A stretch of DNA of 64,000 bases. Origin: Nitrospinota bacterium (lineage in GTDB: Bacteria > Nitrospinota > Nitrospinia > JACRGO01). The position numbers were made by a program, and so were the translations under genes. The notes below the pieces were generated by a model. The model had not been told where the DNA came from and ran no database searches. It worked only from the letters and a program-made list of their open reading frames with translations. Within the stretch, counting starts at the first letter, position 1. Each line of letters opens with the position of its first letter. The DNA lies in the NCBI GenBank assembly GCA_016212295.1, contig JACRGO010000237.1, forward strand, positions 1 to 64,000, written 5' to 3'. This document shows positions 18,947 through 28,554 of this stretch, one piece after another.

Positions 18947-19843
18947 TTATCCCGCCTTGATCGCCTCTGACCCTGAGACGATCTCCAGTATTTCCTTTGT
19001 GATGCTCGCCTGCCTGGCCTTGTTATAGCTGAGGGTCAGGGTGTGGATCACTTCCTTGGCGTTGTCCGAGGCGCTCTTCATGGCGACGAGCCTTGCCGCG
19101 TGCTCCCCCGCCTGCGTCTGGGCCAGGGCGTTATATACTTGCGATTCCAGGTATTTCGGGATCAACTCCGCCATCAACTCCTCAGGCTCCGGCTCAAAGA
19201 GATAATCGCCGGCCGCCTTTTTGTCCTTCTCTGCCTTGCGTTGCTGTTGCTCCGCCTCTTCCTCCGATGGCTTTGTGAAGGGGATGAGGGTAAGCGACGT
19301 CGGCCGCTGCACCATCGGAGAGACGAACTGTGAGTAAATGAGGTCCACCTGGTCGTACTCCCCCTTTTCAAATCCTTCCGAGAGGTCCTTCACAAGCTCT
19401 ATAATCAGTGAAAGCTCCAGTTCCCTGTCCGACGGCATATAGGACTTTTTGATTTTGTATCCCCTGCGGGAGAAATAATCCCTGGCCTTCTTCCCCACGC
19501 AAAAGAGCATATATTCCTTACTGGCGTGCCTTAGCACGTTGTCCTCGGCCTTTCGCAGGATGTTCCCGTTGAAGGCCCCGCAAAGGCCCTTGTTAGAGGT
19601 GAGCACGGCCAGGGCGATTTTTTTCACCGGCCTGTCCTTGAGAAGGGGATGCTGGATATTGCCCGCCGCCTTGCCAAGGCTGTGGACCATTGAGTTTATC
19701 TTCTCCGCGTAAGGCCGGGCGTGTTGAGCCGCAGACTGGGAGCGGCGCAATTTAGCGCCTGCCACCATCTCCATGGTGCGGGTGATCTGCTGTATGTTTT
19801 TTACGCCCTTGATTCTTTTTTTTATGTCGCGAGGCGAAGCCAT
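18947..19843 (-). CDS. atpG: F1 ATP synthase gamma subunit
   Basis: The central-stalk gamma subunit, 298 residues. The N-terminal helix (DIKKRIKGVKNIQQITRTM) and C-terminal helix (LSYNKARQASITKEILEIVS) that form the rotor coiled coil are intact. It is slightly long because of a charged insert (EEEAEQQQRKAEKDKKAAG, about residues 195-213). It lies 97 bp downstream of atpA, a gap that contains a gcaaagacgcaaagaacgc repeat. Confidence 0.95.
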   Translation of the reverse strand: MASPRDIKKRIKGVKNIQQITRTMEMVAGAKLRRSQSAAQHARPYAEKINSMVHSLGKAAGNIQHPLLKDRPVKKIALAVLTSNKGLCGAFNGNILRKAEDNVLRHASKEYMLFCVGKKARDYFSRRGYKIKKSYMPSDRELELSLIIELVKDLSEGFEKGEYDQVDLIYSQFVSPMVQRPTSLTLIPFTKPSEEEAEQQQRKAEKDKKAAGDYLFEPEPEELMAELIPKYLESQVYNALAQTQAGEHAARLVAMKSASDNAKEVIHTLTLSYNKARQASITKEILEIVSGSEAIKAG

Positions 19844-19940
19844 GTTTTTTTTAAATTTAAATGTTTTGTATTAGCGCAGTCCCACCGCAAAGACGCAAAG
19901 AACGCAAAGGAAATTTGCGGCGAGCTATTACAATGTTTTT

Positions 19941-21470
<1,530 letters not shown>

Positions 21471-21494
21471 TTAACGCCCTTTGGGCGAAGCCGT

Positions 21495-21574
21495 TAGTCA
21501 ATGGTCATTGGTCATTAGTCACTGGTCATTAGGGCGTCTTACTGTTTATCAATGACAAATGACCATTGACCAAT
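21495..21574. repeat. 'accaatgacc' inverted repeat between atpH and atpA
   Basis: The left part (agtcaatggtcattggtcat, then tagtcactgg) and the right part (tgacaaatgaccattgacca, then atgact) are inverted copies of about 26 bp. This would form a hairpin in the atp transcript. It is an intergenic repeat of a common bacterial style. Confidence 0.65.
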
Positions 21575-21592
21575 GACTATTTCTTTATGATA

Positions 21593-22129
21593 TTACTTGA
21601 GCATGCATTCCTTTGCTTTTTTAAGGCGCCCGACCACGCTTGCGTCGATTATCTTGGAGCCCATTGTGATCACCAATCCGCCGATGATGTCCGGGTTGAT
21701 GGACTGGTTTATAACAACCTGCTTGCCGGAAATGGCGGAGAGTTTTTTCTTCAAGCCTTCCACCTGCTGGGGAGAAAGGAAAAAGACCGTCTCCACCTCC
21801 GCCTTGACTATATTTTTGTGGCCGTCCGCCAGCCGGGAAAACTCCTCGTGAAGATAAGGCAAAATGTGCTCCCTCCGCTTGTCAACCAGGAGAGACATAA
21901 AATTCCTTAGCGCCGGGTCCAACGATCCGCTGAATATTTTTTCAATGAGCGCCTTCTTCTTGTCCTTTGCGAGCAAGGGATTATTCAAGGTTTGGACAAA
22001 GGAAGGGTTGTCCTTGCAAACCTTATCAACGTTAGCGAGCTGGCCTTCCACCTTGTCCAGGAGTTTTTGCTCAAGGACGGTCTCCATGAATGCCTTGGCG
22101 TATCTGCCTAGTATGACGCGGTCTATCAA
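21593..22129 (-). CDS. atpH: ATP synthase delta subunit (OSCP)
   Basis: A 178-residue delta subunit linking F1 to the peripheral stalk. The N-terminal helical domain (RYAKAFMETVLEQKLLDKVE) and C-terminal part (DIIGGLVITMGSKIIDASV), typical of the family, are both present. It overlaps atpF by 4 bases, so the two are translationally coupled. Confidence 0.93.
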   Translation of the reverse strand: MIDRVILGRYAKAFMETVLEQKLLDKVEGQLANVDKVCKDNPSFVQTLNNPLLAKDKKKALIEKIFSGSLDPALRNFMSLLVDKRREHILPYLHEEFSRLADGHKNIVKAEVETVFFLSPQQVEGLKKKLSAISGKQVVINQSINPDIIGGLVITMGSKIIDASVVGRLKKAKECMLK

Positions 22130-22626
22130 ACCATTTCTCCCAGATCCTTGATAACGCCATCCGCGATTTTCCTCGCGGCGTTTTCATCAAGCGCGTGGCG
22201 CAATATCTTAGTGGCGGTCACCACGGAAAGGGAAACCACCTGTTCTCGGATTTCCGACATTACTTTCTTTTTCTCGTGTAAAATGTCCTGGGCCGCCTTT
22301 TTGCGGATTTCCTCCCCTTGCTGTTTGGCTTCCTGAAGTATGTCGTCGCGGAAGGACTTTGCTTCCTTTATGGCCTCCTGAAGCTTCTGGTTAGCCGCGG
22401 CTTCGGCATCGGACAGTTTTTTCGCGTAGTCCTTCTTCATGTTCTCCAGTTCGGATTTCAGCTTTTCCCCCTTTTCCAGGTCGCCTTTGATCCGGCTGCT
22501 CCGCTCGTCCAGCACCTCCAGAACAGGCGGCAAGGCGAATTTATAAAGGACCAAAAGGAGAATCCCAAAGGATACGATGGACCAAAATACCAAGGGACTC
22601 AATAATTGGAGATCAAACTGCGGCAT
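22126..22626 (-). CDS. atpF: ATP synthase b subunit
   Basis: A 166-residue b subunit with an N-terminal membrane helix (LSPLVFWSIVSFGILLLVLY) and a long charged coiled coil (EKGEKLKSELENMKKDYAKK onward). It is the peripheral stalk of FoF1. Only one b-type gene is present here, with no separate b'. It overlaps atpH by 4 bases. Confidence 0.93.
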   Translation of the reverse strand: MPQFDLQLLSPLVFWSIVSFGILLLVLYKFALPPVLEVLDERSSRIKGDLEKGEKLKSELENMKKDYAKKLSDAEAAANQKLQEAIKEAKSFRDDILQEAKQQGEEIRKKAAQDILHEKKKVMSEIREQVVSLSVVTATKILRHALDENAARKIADGVIKDLGEMV

Positions 22627-22648
22627 TTTTTTACTCCTAAAAAATTTT

Positions 22649-22930
22649 TTAAAAACCGTTTTTATCCGGCCTGTCCTCGCCGGAGTTGTTATTATTAAAC
22701 TCCTGAAACGCCCTGTAAATATTTAAAAATCCCGCCGCGCCTCCGAAGATCAATCCCAACAGCATCAGCCAGGGGGAGGAGCCTAAATACTCGTCCAGCA
22801 GATATCCGCCGTAAGTCCCGATAAGAACGGAAATAACCAATTCCGAACCGATTCTTGACGCGAACCCAAGACCCGATCCAATGTTTTTTGGCTCGGTCCC
22901 CACGTTTTTCTCCAGGACTTTTTGCTTCAA
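22649..22930 (-). CDS. atpZ: AtpZ/AtpI-like ATP synthase accessory membrane protein
   Basis: A 93-residue protein with two membrane helices (LVISVLIGTYGGYLLDEYLG and WLMLLGLIFGGAAGFLNI), typical of the AtpZ/AtpI family that helps c-ring assembly or Mg transport. It leads the operon. atpB (a) and atpE (c) are missing between it and atpF, so the remaining Fo genes must lie elsewhere. Split atp loci of this sort are known in several phyla. The gap to the divergent yjbQ gene (163 bp) should hold both promoters. Confidence 0.8.
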   Translation of the reverse strand: MKQKVLEKNVGTEPKNIGSGLGFASRIGSELVISVLIGTYGGYLLDEYLGSSPWLMLLGLIFGGAAGFLNIYRAFQEFNNNNSGEDRPDKNGF

Positions 22931-23058
22931 TAAAATTCGACCTTTATACTAGAATTTTCATGGGAAGTCAAATGGAAGGATAAAAGAAAACGAGGGAAAA
23001 ACCCCTAAATATATGTTTTAAAAAATATTTCCAGGCTTGGATTTATTTTAGTTTTTTT

Positions 23059-23086
23059 TTGTTGATTCTGAAAAATTTGTTATAAT
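23059..23086 (+). promoter_or_regulatory. Promoter of yjbQ with leaderless start
   Basis: TTGTTG (23059-23064), a 16-bp spacer and a perfect TATAAT (23081-23086). The ATG at 23094 is only 7 bases past the -10 box, so transcription should start at or next to the A of ATG. No Shine-Dalgarno sequence fits in that space. Confidence 0.6.
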
Positions 23087-23093
23087 AAAAAAA

Positions 23094-23513
23094 ATGGCCA
23101 TCATAACATCAATCATAAACATTTCCACTCGTGGAATGTGCGATGTCCATGACATCACGCCCCAGGTTGATAAAATTTTGCGGGATGCCGGTCTTGATTC
23201 CGGAATTATTTGCGTCTTCGTTCCTGGCTCCACGGCAGGAATCACGAGCATTGAATATGAGCCGGGCATGGTGAACGATCTGAAAAAGGCCATTGAGAGG
23301 CTGGCGCCGTCTGATATGCCATACGACCACGACGCAAGATGGGGCGACGGAAACGGATTTTCACACGTGAGGGCCTCCTTGATGGGCGCATCCTTTTCCA
23401 TCCCTTTCTCCGGCAAAAAGATGCTTTTGGGGACGTGGCAGCAGGTGGTCCTGGTGGACTTCGATAACCGGCCTAGAAGGCGGGAAGTGGTGATACAGGT
23501 ACATGGAGAATAA
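23094..23513 (+). CDS. yjbQ: YjbQ/UPF0047 family protein (secondary thiamine-phosphate synthase type)
   Basis: A 139-residue YjbQ-family protein. The conserved FVPGSTAGITSIEYEPG, the HDARWGDGNGFSHVRASLMG stretch, and the C-terminal GTWQQVVLVDFDNRPRRR are all present. Known members show weak thiamine-phosphate synthase activity in vitro; the true role is unsettled. It seems to be translated from a leaderless message. It overlaps the next small zinc-ribbon gene by 11 bases, so those two are coupled and lysC probably follows in the same transcript. Confidence 0.9.
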   Translation: MAIITSIINISTRGMCDVHDITPQVDKILRDAGLDSGIICVFVPGSTAGITSIEYEPGMVNDLKKAIERLAPSDMPYDHDARWGDGNGFSHVRASLMGASFSIPFSGKKMLLGTWQQVVLVDFDNRPRRREVVIQVHGE

Positions 23514-23697
23514 TCAGGAAATTCACCAAAAGAAAAAATTCATCGGCATTCAATTCGAATGCTGCAACGTGTACCGCCGGATTTATGTGAACAAGGACAA
23601 CACCGCTTATGCCGGCAATTGTCCAAAGTGCTTTCGGAAGGTATCGATCAGGATAGGAGAAGGCGGGACCAGCAACCGTTTTTTCAAGGCTATTTAA
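23503..23697 (+). CDS. Small zinc-ribbon protein
   Basis: A 64-residue protein with a CC pair (FECCNVYRRIYV, about residues 19-30) and CPKC (about residue 41), a likely single zinc site. It overlaps yjbQ by 11 bases and is 16 bp upstream of lysC. Function is unknown; it may be a small accessory protein of the yjbQ product. Confidence 0.7.
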   Translation: MENNQEIHQKKKFIGIQFECCNVYRRIYVNKDNTAYAGNCPKCFRKVSIRIGEGGTSNRFFKAI

Positions 23698-23713
23698 ACA
23701 TTTCGAGGTGAAA

Positions 23714-24952
23714 ATGGCGTTAATCGTGCAAAAATACGGCGGCAGTTCGGTTGCCGACCCGGAAAAAATCAAGAACGTGGCCCAAAGGGTCATAAAGACC
23801 AAACAAGCTGGAAACGACGTTGTTGTGGTGGTCTCCGCAATGGGAAAGACGACTGACAAGCTCATCGAACTGGCAAAGCAGATCACCCCTCTTCCCTCGG
23901 ACCGGGAAATGGACCGGCTCCTGGCAACAGGCGAGCACCAGTCCATAGCGCTTTTGAGCATGGCCATCCATCATTTTAACGAGAAGGCCATCTCCCTTTC
24001 CGGCGCTCAGATAGGACTAATAACCGACACGGCCCATACCAAGGCCAAGATAAAGGAGATCAAGGGCATCGAGCTTATCAAGGGCTATTGCAAAGAGGGA
24101 AACATAGTGGTTGTGGCCGGTTTCCAGGGAGTGACGGAAACCCAGGCCGTTGCGACCCTTGGAAGAGGCGGTTCCGACAGCACGGCGGTTGCCCTTGCGG
24201 CGGTCCTGAAGGCGGACGAGTGCGAAATTTATTCGGACGTTGACGGCATATACAGCGCCGACCCTAGGGTAGTGCCCAAGGCGCGAAAGTGGAATTATAT
24301 AGGATATGACGAAATGCTCTCAATGGCCAAACTGGGGTCCAAGGTGCTGTATCTGAGGTCCGTGGCCCTGGCAAAGAGATATAACGTGGCAATACACTCC
24401 AGGTCGACCTTTACTCAAGGCGAAGGGACCAGGGTGATGGCGGAAAACAGAATCAAGGAGGAGGGAAAAATGGAGGAGGCGCTTGTAAGAGGAGTGACCC
24501 ATGACCGCAACGTGGCCAAGATGACCATAGTCGGCATACCGGACAGGCCGGGCATAGCCGCCAGGGTCTTTGAGACCGTGGCGGAGAAAAACGTAAACCT
24601 CAACCTGGTGATCCAGAGCATCAGCGGGTCAAAGGAGGTCACCGACATATCCTTCACCTTTCCCAGGACCGATCTGCCGAAGATCGTGGACCCAATGGAA
24701 AAACTGGTCAAGGAGCTTGGCGGCCAGGGGCTGATTTACGACAGCGATTACGCGGCTGTTTCCGTTGTGGGGCTTGGGATTGTCGACACCCCCGGGGTCT
24801 CGGCCAGGATGTTCCGCTGTCTGGCCAACCTTGGCGTCAATATAGCCATGATCGGGACGTCGGACCTGACCATAACCTGCATCATCAAGGAAAACGAAGT
24901 GGAAAAAACCGCCAGGGCCCTGCACTCCGAGTTCGGTTTGGATTCGGATTAA
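23714..24952 (+). CDS. lysC: Aspartate kinase
   Basis: A 412-residue aspartokinase, first step of the Lys/Thr/Met pathway, phosphorylating aspartate. The kinase signature VQKYGGSSVADPEKIK is at the N-terminus and the GRGGSDSTAVALA segment near residue 158. Two C-terminal ACT domains (TIVGIPDRPGIAARVF and VVGLGIVDTPGVSARMF) imply feedback inhibition. The ATG at 23714 has a GAGG site just upstream; an in-frame GTG two codons earlier is less likely. Confidence 0.95.
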   Translation: MALIVQKYGGSSVADPEKIKNVAQRVIKTKQAGNDVVVVVSAMGKTTDKLIELAKQITPLPSDREMDRLLATGEHQSIALLSMAIHHFNEKAISLSGAQIGLITDTAHTKAKIKEIKGIELIKGYCKEGNIVVVAGFQGVTETQAVATLGRGGSDSTAVALAAVLKADECEIYSDVDGIYSADPRVVPKARKWNYIGYDEMLSMAKLGSKVLYLRSVALAKRYNVAIHSRSTFTQGEGTRVMAENRIKEEGKMEEALVRGVTHDRNVAKMTIVGIPDRPGIAARVFETVAEKNVNLNLVIQSISGSKEVTDISFTFPRTDLPKIVDPMEKLVKELGGQGLIYDSDYAAVSVVGLGIVDTPGVSARMFRCLANLGVNIAMIGTSDLTITCIIKENEVEKTARALHSEFGLDSD

Positions 24953-25791
24953 GGGACTTGGAATTTAACAATAAACCAGGACACGAAGAGAAAAGATTCA
25001 TTTCTTTCCGCGAGGAGTGATTCCCTGTAGTCATTAAGTTTTCCTTCGTGATCTTTGCGCCTTTGTGTGAGACCATATTTTTAATGGGTCTTATTCGTGT
25101 GTTTCGTGAATTTCGTGTTTAAGGATTTTAAATATCTGGGGTATGCACTTAACTTGAGTAGGTGCCATATATTGTGGGTGACGATGAAAAATATCGGACT
25201 TTATCCGAACTCTGATTTTCATGGGCGTAAAGCGCATTTTAAACCCCTCAAAGCAGCAACTGGTTGTTTTTTTCTGCGAAACCCAAGAATAAAGCATGTA
25301 AATTTAAAAAAAATTCAATGAAACCTGCGTGGAAGCTTTAGAATAAGAAACACCACATATTGTGTTTACTCAAATCAAGTGCATACCCCAGTTAAATATT
25401 TTGAAATGAAATAACTTTTTCTCTCGTTCCCAGGACTCGCTATGATAAAAGGCTTTGGACGGAAGTTTTTCAAAGATCTAAAATGTTGCGAATTTTTGTA
25501 TTTTACCTTCCCTGGTTCTCAATAACTTGACGACCTGAACTTATCGCCCTTCTGCGGGCTTTAAAGAATTGAGCAGCGAACATCCTACCAATATCGTTCA
25601 AGCCCTGTAAAGGCGATACAATGAAGGGCAGAGAGCTTTCCCCTTTATATGGCATATTAGTATTTAGAAAAATATAATGATAATAAGCAGATATGCCAAT
25701 AATCATTCGTGGGTATTTGCGTGTATTGACCAAACCAAAACTTTGTGCTAGCATTTTCTAACTGTCTAATAACTTGGAGGAGAGTACTCAC
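24953..25791. other. Gene-poor gap with repeats
   Basis: This 839-bp gap contains a ctttgcgcctttgtgtgaga repeat (about 25050), tttcgtgaatttcgtg repeats, and the inverted-repeat element at 25130-25401. An 83-codon minus-strand ORF (25503-25754) has no ribosome site and no recognisable domain, so I do not call it. GC is lower than in the surrounding backbone. Confidence 0.4.
25130..25401. mobile_element. MITE-like element with about 48-bp terminal inverted repeats
   Basis: The left arm (25130-25177, aaatatctggggtatgcact...) and right arm (25353-25401, ...agtgcataccccagttaaat) are inverted with about 80% identity, including the 13-bp core ctggggtatgcac. The 175-bp interior has no transposase. 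The structure suggests a non-autonomous transposon or a decayed insertion sequence. Confidence 0.6.
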
Positions 25792-26414
25792 ATGTCCAAG
25801 AAAGATATTCGCAAGTTTTGCGATAATTACAAGAGGCTTGAAAATAACGGGACATATCGATGGAAGATTCTCGACGAGACGCTACTTGGAATATGTGACG
25901 CATACCCTTCCCATACGTCTGCTGACGAAGTCTTTTCTAAGGTCGCCCTCATAAATCGCAGCTATCGCGCTAACCTACACTTCACAGGTAAAGATACTGA
26001 GGAAAAAATTGCGAAGGCATTTGTGAAAAAGGGCCTCGACAAAGTGCTTGCCCCCTAAATAGCATAACTGCATTAACAGCCGAAAGCCTGCCCACGTTGG
26101 TAAGAGCACATGGCAGTGTTGTCAGTATTGTGAAAGATGTCACAAGTCGGATTCACAACTCCTTCGCATCAAAGTATCTTCACTTTCATTTTCCGCGCGT
26201 CGTTCCCATATTTGATAAATTCGCTTACAATGAATCATGGCGACTGGCTCCAGTGCCGAAAAACGAGTGGCAAAGGTGGAGCAATTTAATAAACTATAAT
26301 TACGGAACTCATTGTACATCTGTAGTCGCCTTACTCACTGAGCTAAAGGCTAATGGGGTCAATTCGCCGAACATCAAATTGATAGATATACTGCTCTATG
26401 AAGGGATTGGCTAA
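25792..26414 (+). pseudogene. Unknown protein split by a single-base frameshift
   Basis: The 5' part (25792-26058, MSKKDIRKFCDNYKRLENNG onward) stops at a TAA directly after a run of five C at 26051-26055. One extra C would join it in frame to the 3' part, which reads LNSITALTAESLPTLVRAHG and continues with KYLHFHFPRVVPIFDKFA. The joined protein would be about 207 residues. GGAGGAG lies 9 bases before the ATG. The stop (26412-26414) sits within the R'' half of an attC-like site, as in integron cassettes. I do not recognise the family. It is either decayed or a sequencing error. Confidence 0.6.
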
Positions 26415-26487
26415 CCAGTTGACCCTTCGGTTCCTCCGCACTGTTTCGCTTCGTCGCCGAAGGTGGCTTGCGAACCAGGCGTTAGAA
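26409..26487 (+). other. attC-like recombination site 1
   Basis: GGCTAAC (26409-26415) and GTTAGAA (26481-26487) approximate the R'' and R' boxes, with CTAAC/GTTAG complementary. Inside, ccttcgg and ccgaagg pair to extend the stem. The upstream gene's stop codon overlaps R''. A second strong hairpin (26491-26542, ggccgcc...ggcggc) follows before the next gene and may be the remains of another attC. Confidence 0.55.
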
Positions 26488-26574
26488 ACAGGCCGCCAGC
26501 CGGGCTGTCAAGCCTGCGGCTTGACGCCCGCTTGTCGGCGGCTCAACGCCGCATTAAGTGTTTTGGAGCCGTCA

Positions 26575-27483
26575 ATGAATCAAGTTATTTTTGTTATGGA
26601 CGAATCGGGGGCAAAGGGCTACTCCGACAACATTGAAAGCACGCCAGGTGAGCTTGGTGTAATGGCTGGCTATCTCATTCCAATCGACTGTTTGAGTTTG
26701 GTTAAAAGTGAGTTAGATGCAATTCGATCAAATTTTTTTTCAGAAGGAAAAATTCACATTACAGACTTGCTCCCGCAGCAGGAAGAATTACGAAAAAACA
26801 TATTTGATTACTTCCTCCAAAGGAAAATATATTGGGTTTACGAAGCCGCCTATGTCCAAGGTTATTTTGAAAATGCCGATTTTCTTAATCAGCTAAACAA
26901 GAAAGCCCATGACTCAAGACGATCAAATATACAAGTGTCATGGAAGGAAACAAAAGAGCTTCTTCATTCCGAGCTATTTCAAGGAGCCTTCGGGAAGGCT
27001 TTAGCATTTTGCCTAGATTACGTAGGTAGACCATTCGAGCTCAGAGTCATTACCGACCGAACGGATAACTCAATCATTAAAAAATTTCAGAGCGAAGCCG
27101 ACGCCCTCCTATCTGTGGGAAAAGAAAAAATCCACGAAACTACGGGCTTCAATAAAAAAACGAAGCAGATTGTAAGGGGAAGCATTGCAACAAAGGTTTC
27201 TGCTGACACAGATGCAATCGGAGATTTTTCTGGCATTACATATTCCATTGCTTGCGAAGACTCTTCTCTTACCCTTGCCGCCGATGTGCTAGTAAACAGC
27301 GCCCATTATCACCTTAAATTACTGCAATCAGAGAGTACTGGAGTTGCTCTCAATGTTGCATCCTCAATCTCTAATCACCAACTGAGTAGCTTGGTGTACG
27401 GGGCATGGGACAATACGGAAGGAAATTATTTTGCTGATGCCATATTTATGCACCCCACGCAAAAGAGCAGAGACAACACCTAA
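26575..27483 (+). CDS. DUF3800-like protein (cassette gene)
   Basis: A 302-residue protein. It opens VIFVMDESGAKG, the IDESG-type start of DUF3800 proteins, which have an RNase H-like fold. An acidic residue at KIHITDL and a C-terminal LTLAADVLVNSAHYHL are in the places expected for the family. I chose the ATG at 26575 because GGAG lies 6 bases upstream; the longer frame from 26398 reads through the attC-like site. The stop TAA overlaps the R'' box of attC site 2. DUF3800 proteins are often found in defence or mobile contexts; the biochemical role is unknown. Confidence 0.7.
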   Translation: MNQVIFVMDESGAKGYSDNIESTPGELGVMAGYLIPIDCLSLVKSELDAIRSNFFSEGKIHITDLLPQQEELRKNIFDYFLQRKIYWVYEAAYVQGYFENADFLNQLNKKAHDSRRSNIQVSWKETKELLHSELFQGAFGKALAFCLDYVGRPFELRVITDRTDNSIIKKFQSEADALLSVGKEKIHETTGFNKKTKQIVRGSIATKVSADTDAIGDFSGITYSIACEDSSLTLAADVLVNSAHYHLKLLQSESTGVALNVASSISNHQLSSLVYGAWDNTEGNYFADAIFMHPTQKSRDNT

Positions 27484-27540
27484 CCTTACATTCAAGAGGG
27501 ACAGGCCAGAAGCGGCCTGCCCCTCAATTTAACGTTAGGC
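27478..27540 (+). other. attC recombination site 2 (textbook form)
   Basis: ACCTAAC (27478-27484) matches RYYYAAC and GTTAGGC (27534-27540) matches GTTRRRY exactly. The 63-bp site folds through gagggacaggcc / ggcctgcccctc with a small terminal loop. The stop codon of the DUF3800-like gene lies inside R''. This is the strongest integron cassette site in the window. Confidence 0.85.
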
Positions 27541-27592
27541 ATACGCTCTACCTATGGTACGAAGCGCGCTATAATTGCTTCATTAGTTTTGA

Positions 27593-27931
27593 ATGGAGTC
27601 AGATCATGAACACACAACTCTTATACATAAGGACGATATTCCTACATATTCTTTTGGGTCCTTCATTGCACGCGGCGGCGACATCTTGGACGGCTGGAAT
27701 CTCCTTCTCAGAGACGGCCCCAAGAAGGTTCACGGCGGGCTTGTCATTGTTCAAAGCGATACGCCGCATTTCATTCTTGACCTCCTCGTAGGCATCCACG
27801 CTGCAAACGACTCACAGCAGACTGGGTCGGATTCATCGTTCAACGCCGTGAAAGCAGTGACGAGCCAGGGGCCACCGGCCCTCTCCGCGTCGACCCTTAG
27901 GAAAAAGAGGTGGCTACAGTTTTGGAAATAA
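27593..27931 (+). CDS. Hypothetical cassette protein
   Basis: A 112-residue protein of unknown family (MESDHEHTTLIHKDDIPTY, ... GGLVIVQSDTPHFILDLLVG). It starts 53 bp after the attC2 R' box, as expected for a cassette gene. A TATAAT at about 27570 could give it its own promoter. Competing frames exist: a plus-strand ORF from 27606 and a minus-strand ORF 27599-27799. Codon composition favours this one. Confidence 0.45.
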   Translation: MESDHEHTTLIHKDDIPTYSFGSFIARGGDILDGWNLLLRDGPKKVHGGLVIVQSDTPHFILDLLVGIHAANDSQQTGSDSSFNAVKAVTSQGPPALSASTLRKKRWLQFWK

Positions 27932-28063
27932 CCATGCCGGGCGCAATGGCATGCGGTCAAATGACGGAATGGTAAAGGGGTCAGAGGTTTGCAAGATCAC
28001 ATTATTTTGCCTCGTTGCCGAAACGCACACAATGTGTTAATCTCTTAATTTTGGAGGAGAGAA

Positions 28064-28342
28064 ATGAAAGCTAAATTAACTAAAGAAGAACAAGAAATAT
28101 TGGGCAGTTTTGAAAAAGGAGAGTGGGTCCCGGTCAAGGACCTTTCAAAAAGAAAAGCCGAGCTAATGAGGTATGCAAGAAACACGTTAAAAAAAGACAA
28201 AAGACTAAACATAAGAATTTCCGAAAGAGACTTGACTGAATTGCGGAAAAAGGCGGTAAGCGAGGGATTGCCTTATCAGACATATGTTTCCAGTATAATT
28301 CATAAATTTGTCAGCGGCAGGCTGGTAGAGGCAAAAAATTAA
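28064..28342 (+). CDS. CopG-family antitoxin without adjacent toxin
   Basis: A 92-residue protein of the CopG-type antitoxin family: TKEEQEILGSFEKGEW, RLNIRISERDLTELRKKA as the ribbon-helix-helix, and the C-terminal YQTYVSSIIHKFVSGRLVE. A strong GGAGGAG lies 4 bases before the ATG. Such antitoxins normally follow a BrnT- or RelE-like toxin gene, but the 130 bp upstream hold none. It is followed 14 bp later by an attC-like site and may be an orphan cassette that acts as an anti-toxin or anti-addiction gene. Confidence 0.8.
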   Translation: MKAKLTKEEQEILGSFEKGEWVPVKDLSKRKAELMRYARNTLKKDKRLNIRISERDLTELRKKAVSEGLPYQTYVSSIIHKFVSGRLVEAKN

Positions 28343-28356
28343 ACCGCCAACAAATC

Positions 28357-28405
28357 GCTCAACACCGGTGCCCATTACGCTCCGCTTCATTCGCACGGGT
28401 TAGCC
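28357..28405 (+). other. attC-like site 3 (short)
   Basis: GCTCAAC (28357-28363) fits RYYYAAC exactly. GTTAGCC (28399-28405) is close to GTTRRRY. AACACCGGTGC and GCACGGGTT form an imperfect stem. At 49 bp it is shorter than most attC sites, so confidence is moderate. Confidence 0.4.
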
Positions 28406-28458
28406 AATCAGTTATTTTCTGCCGCCCACTTTGGGGCTTAAATCTTTTTATTCCAGTT

Positions 28459-28478
28459 CCGGGGGCTGACGCCCCCGG
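28459..28478. repeat. GC-rich hairpin
   Basis: An 8-bp perfect stem, ccgggggc / gcccccgg, with a tgac loop. It lies between the cassette region and the hicA end. It resembles short dispersed palindromes in other genomes and could also act as a weak transcription block. Confidence 0.55.
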
Positions 28479-28554
28479 CTATACGCTTTCGGCCCTCCGG
28501 GCCTAAAAAACATGCTGGAACAGCCTCACTGACTTATGGGTCAATAGGCATTTT

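Noticed and set aside
25503-25754. 83-codon minus-strand ORF, and its upstream gttagaaaatg as a possible attC R' box
   Set aside because: No ribosome site, domain or stem-forming partner box was found, so neither a gene nor a cassette site can be supported.
26398-26574. N-terminal extension of the DUF3800-like protein
   Set aside because: It reads through the attC-like site and its hairpins. The ATG at 26575 has its own GGAG.
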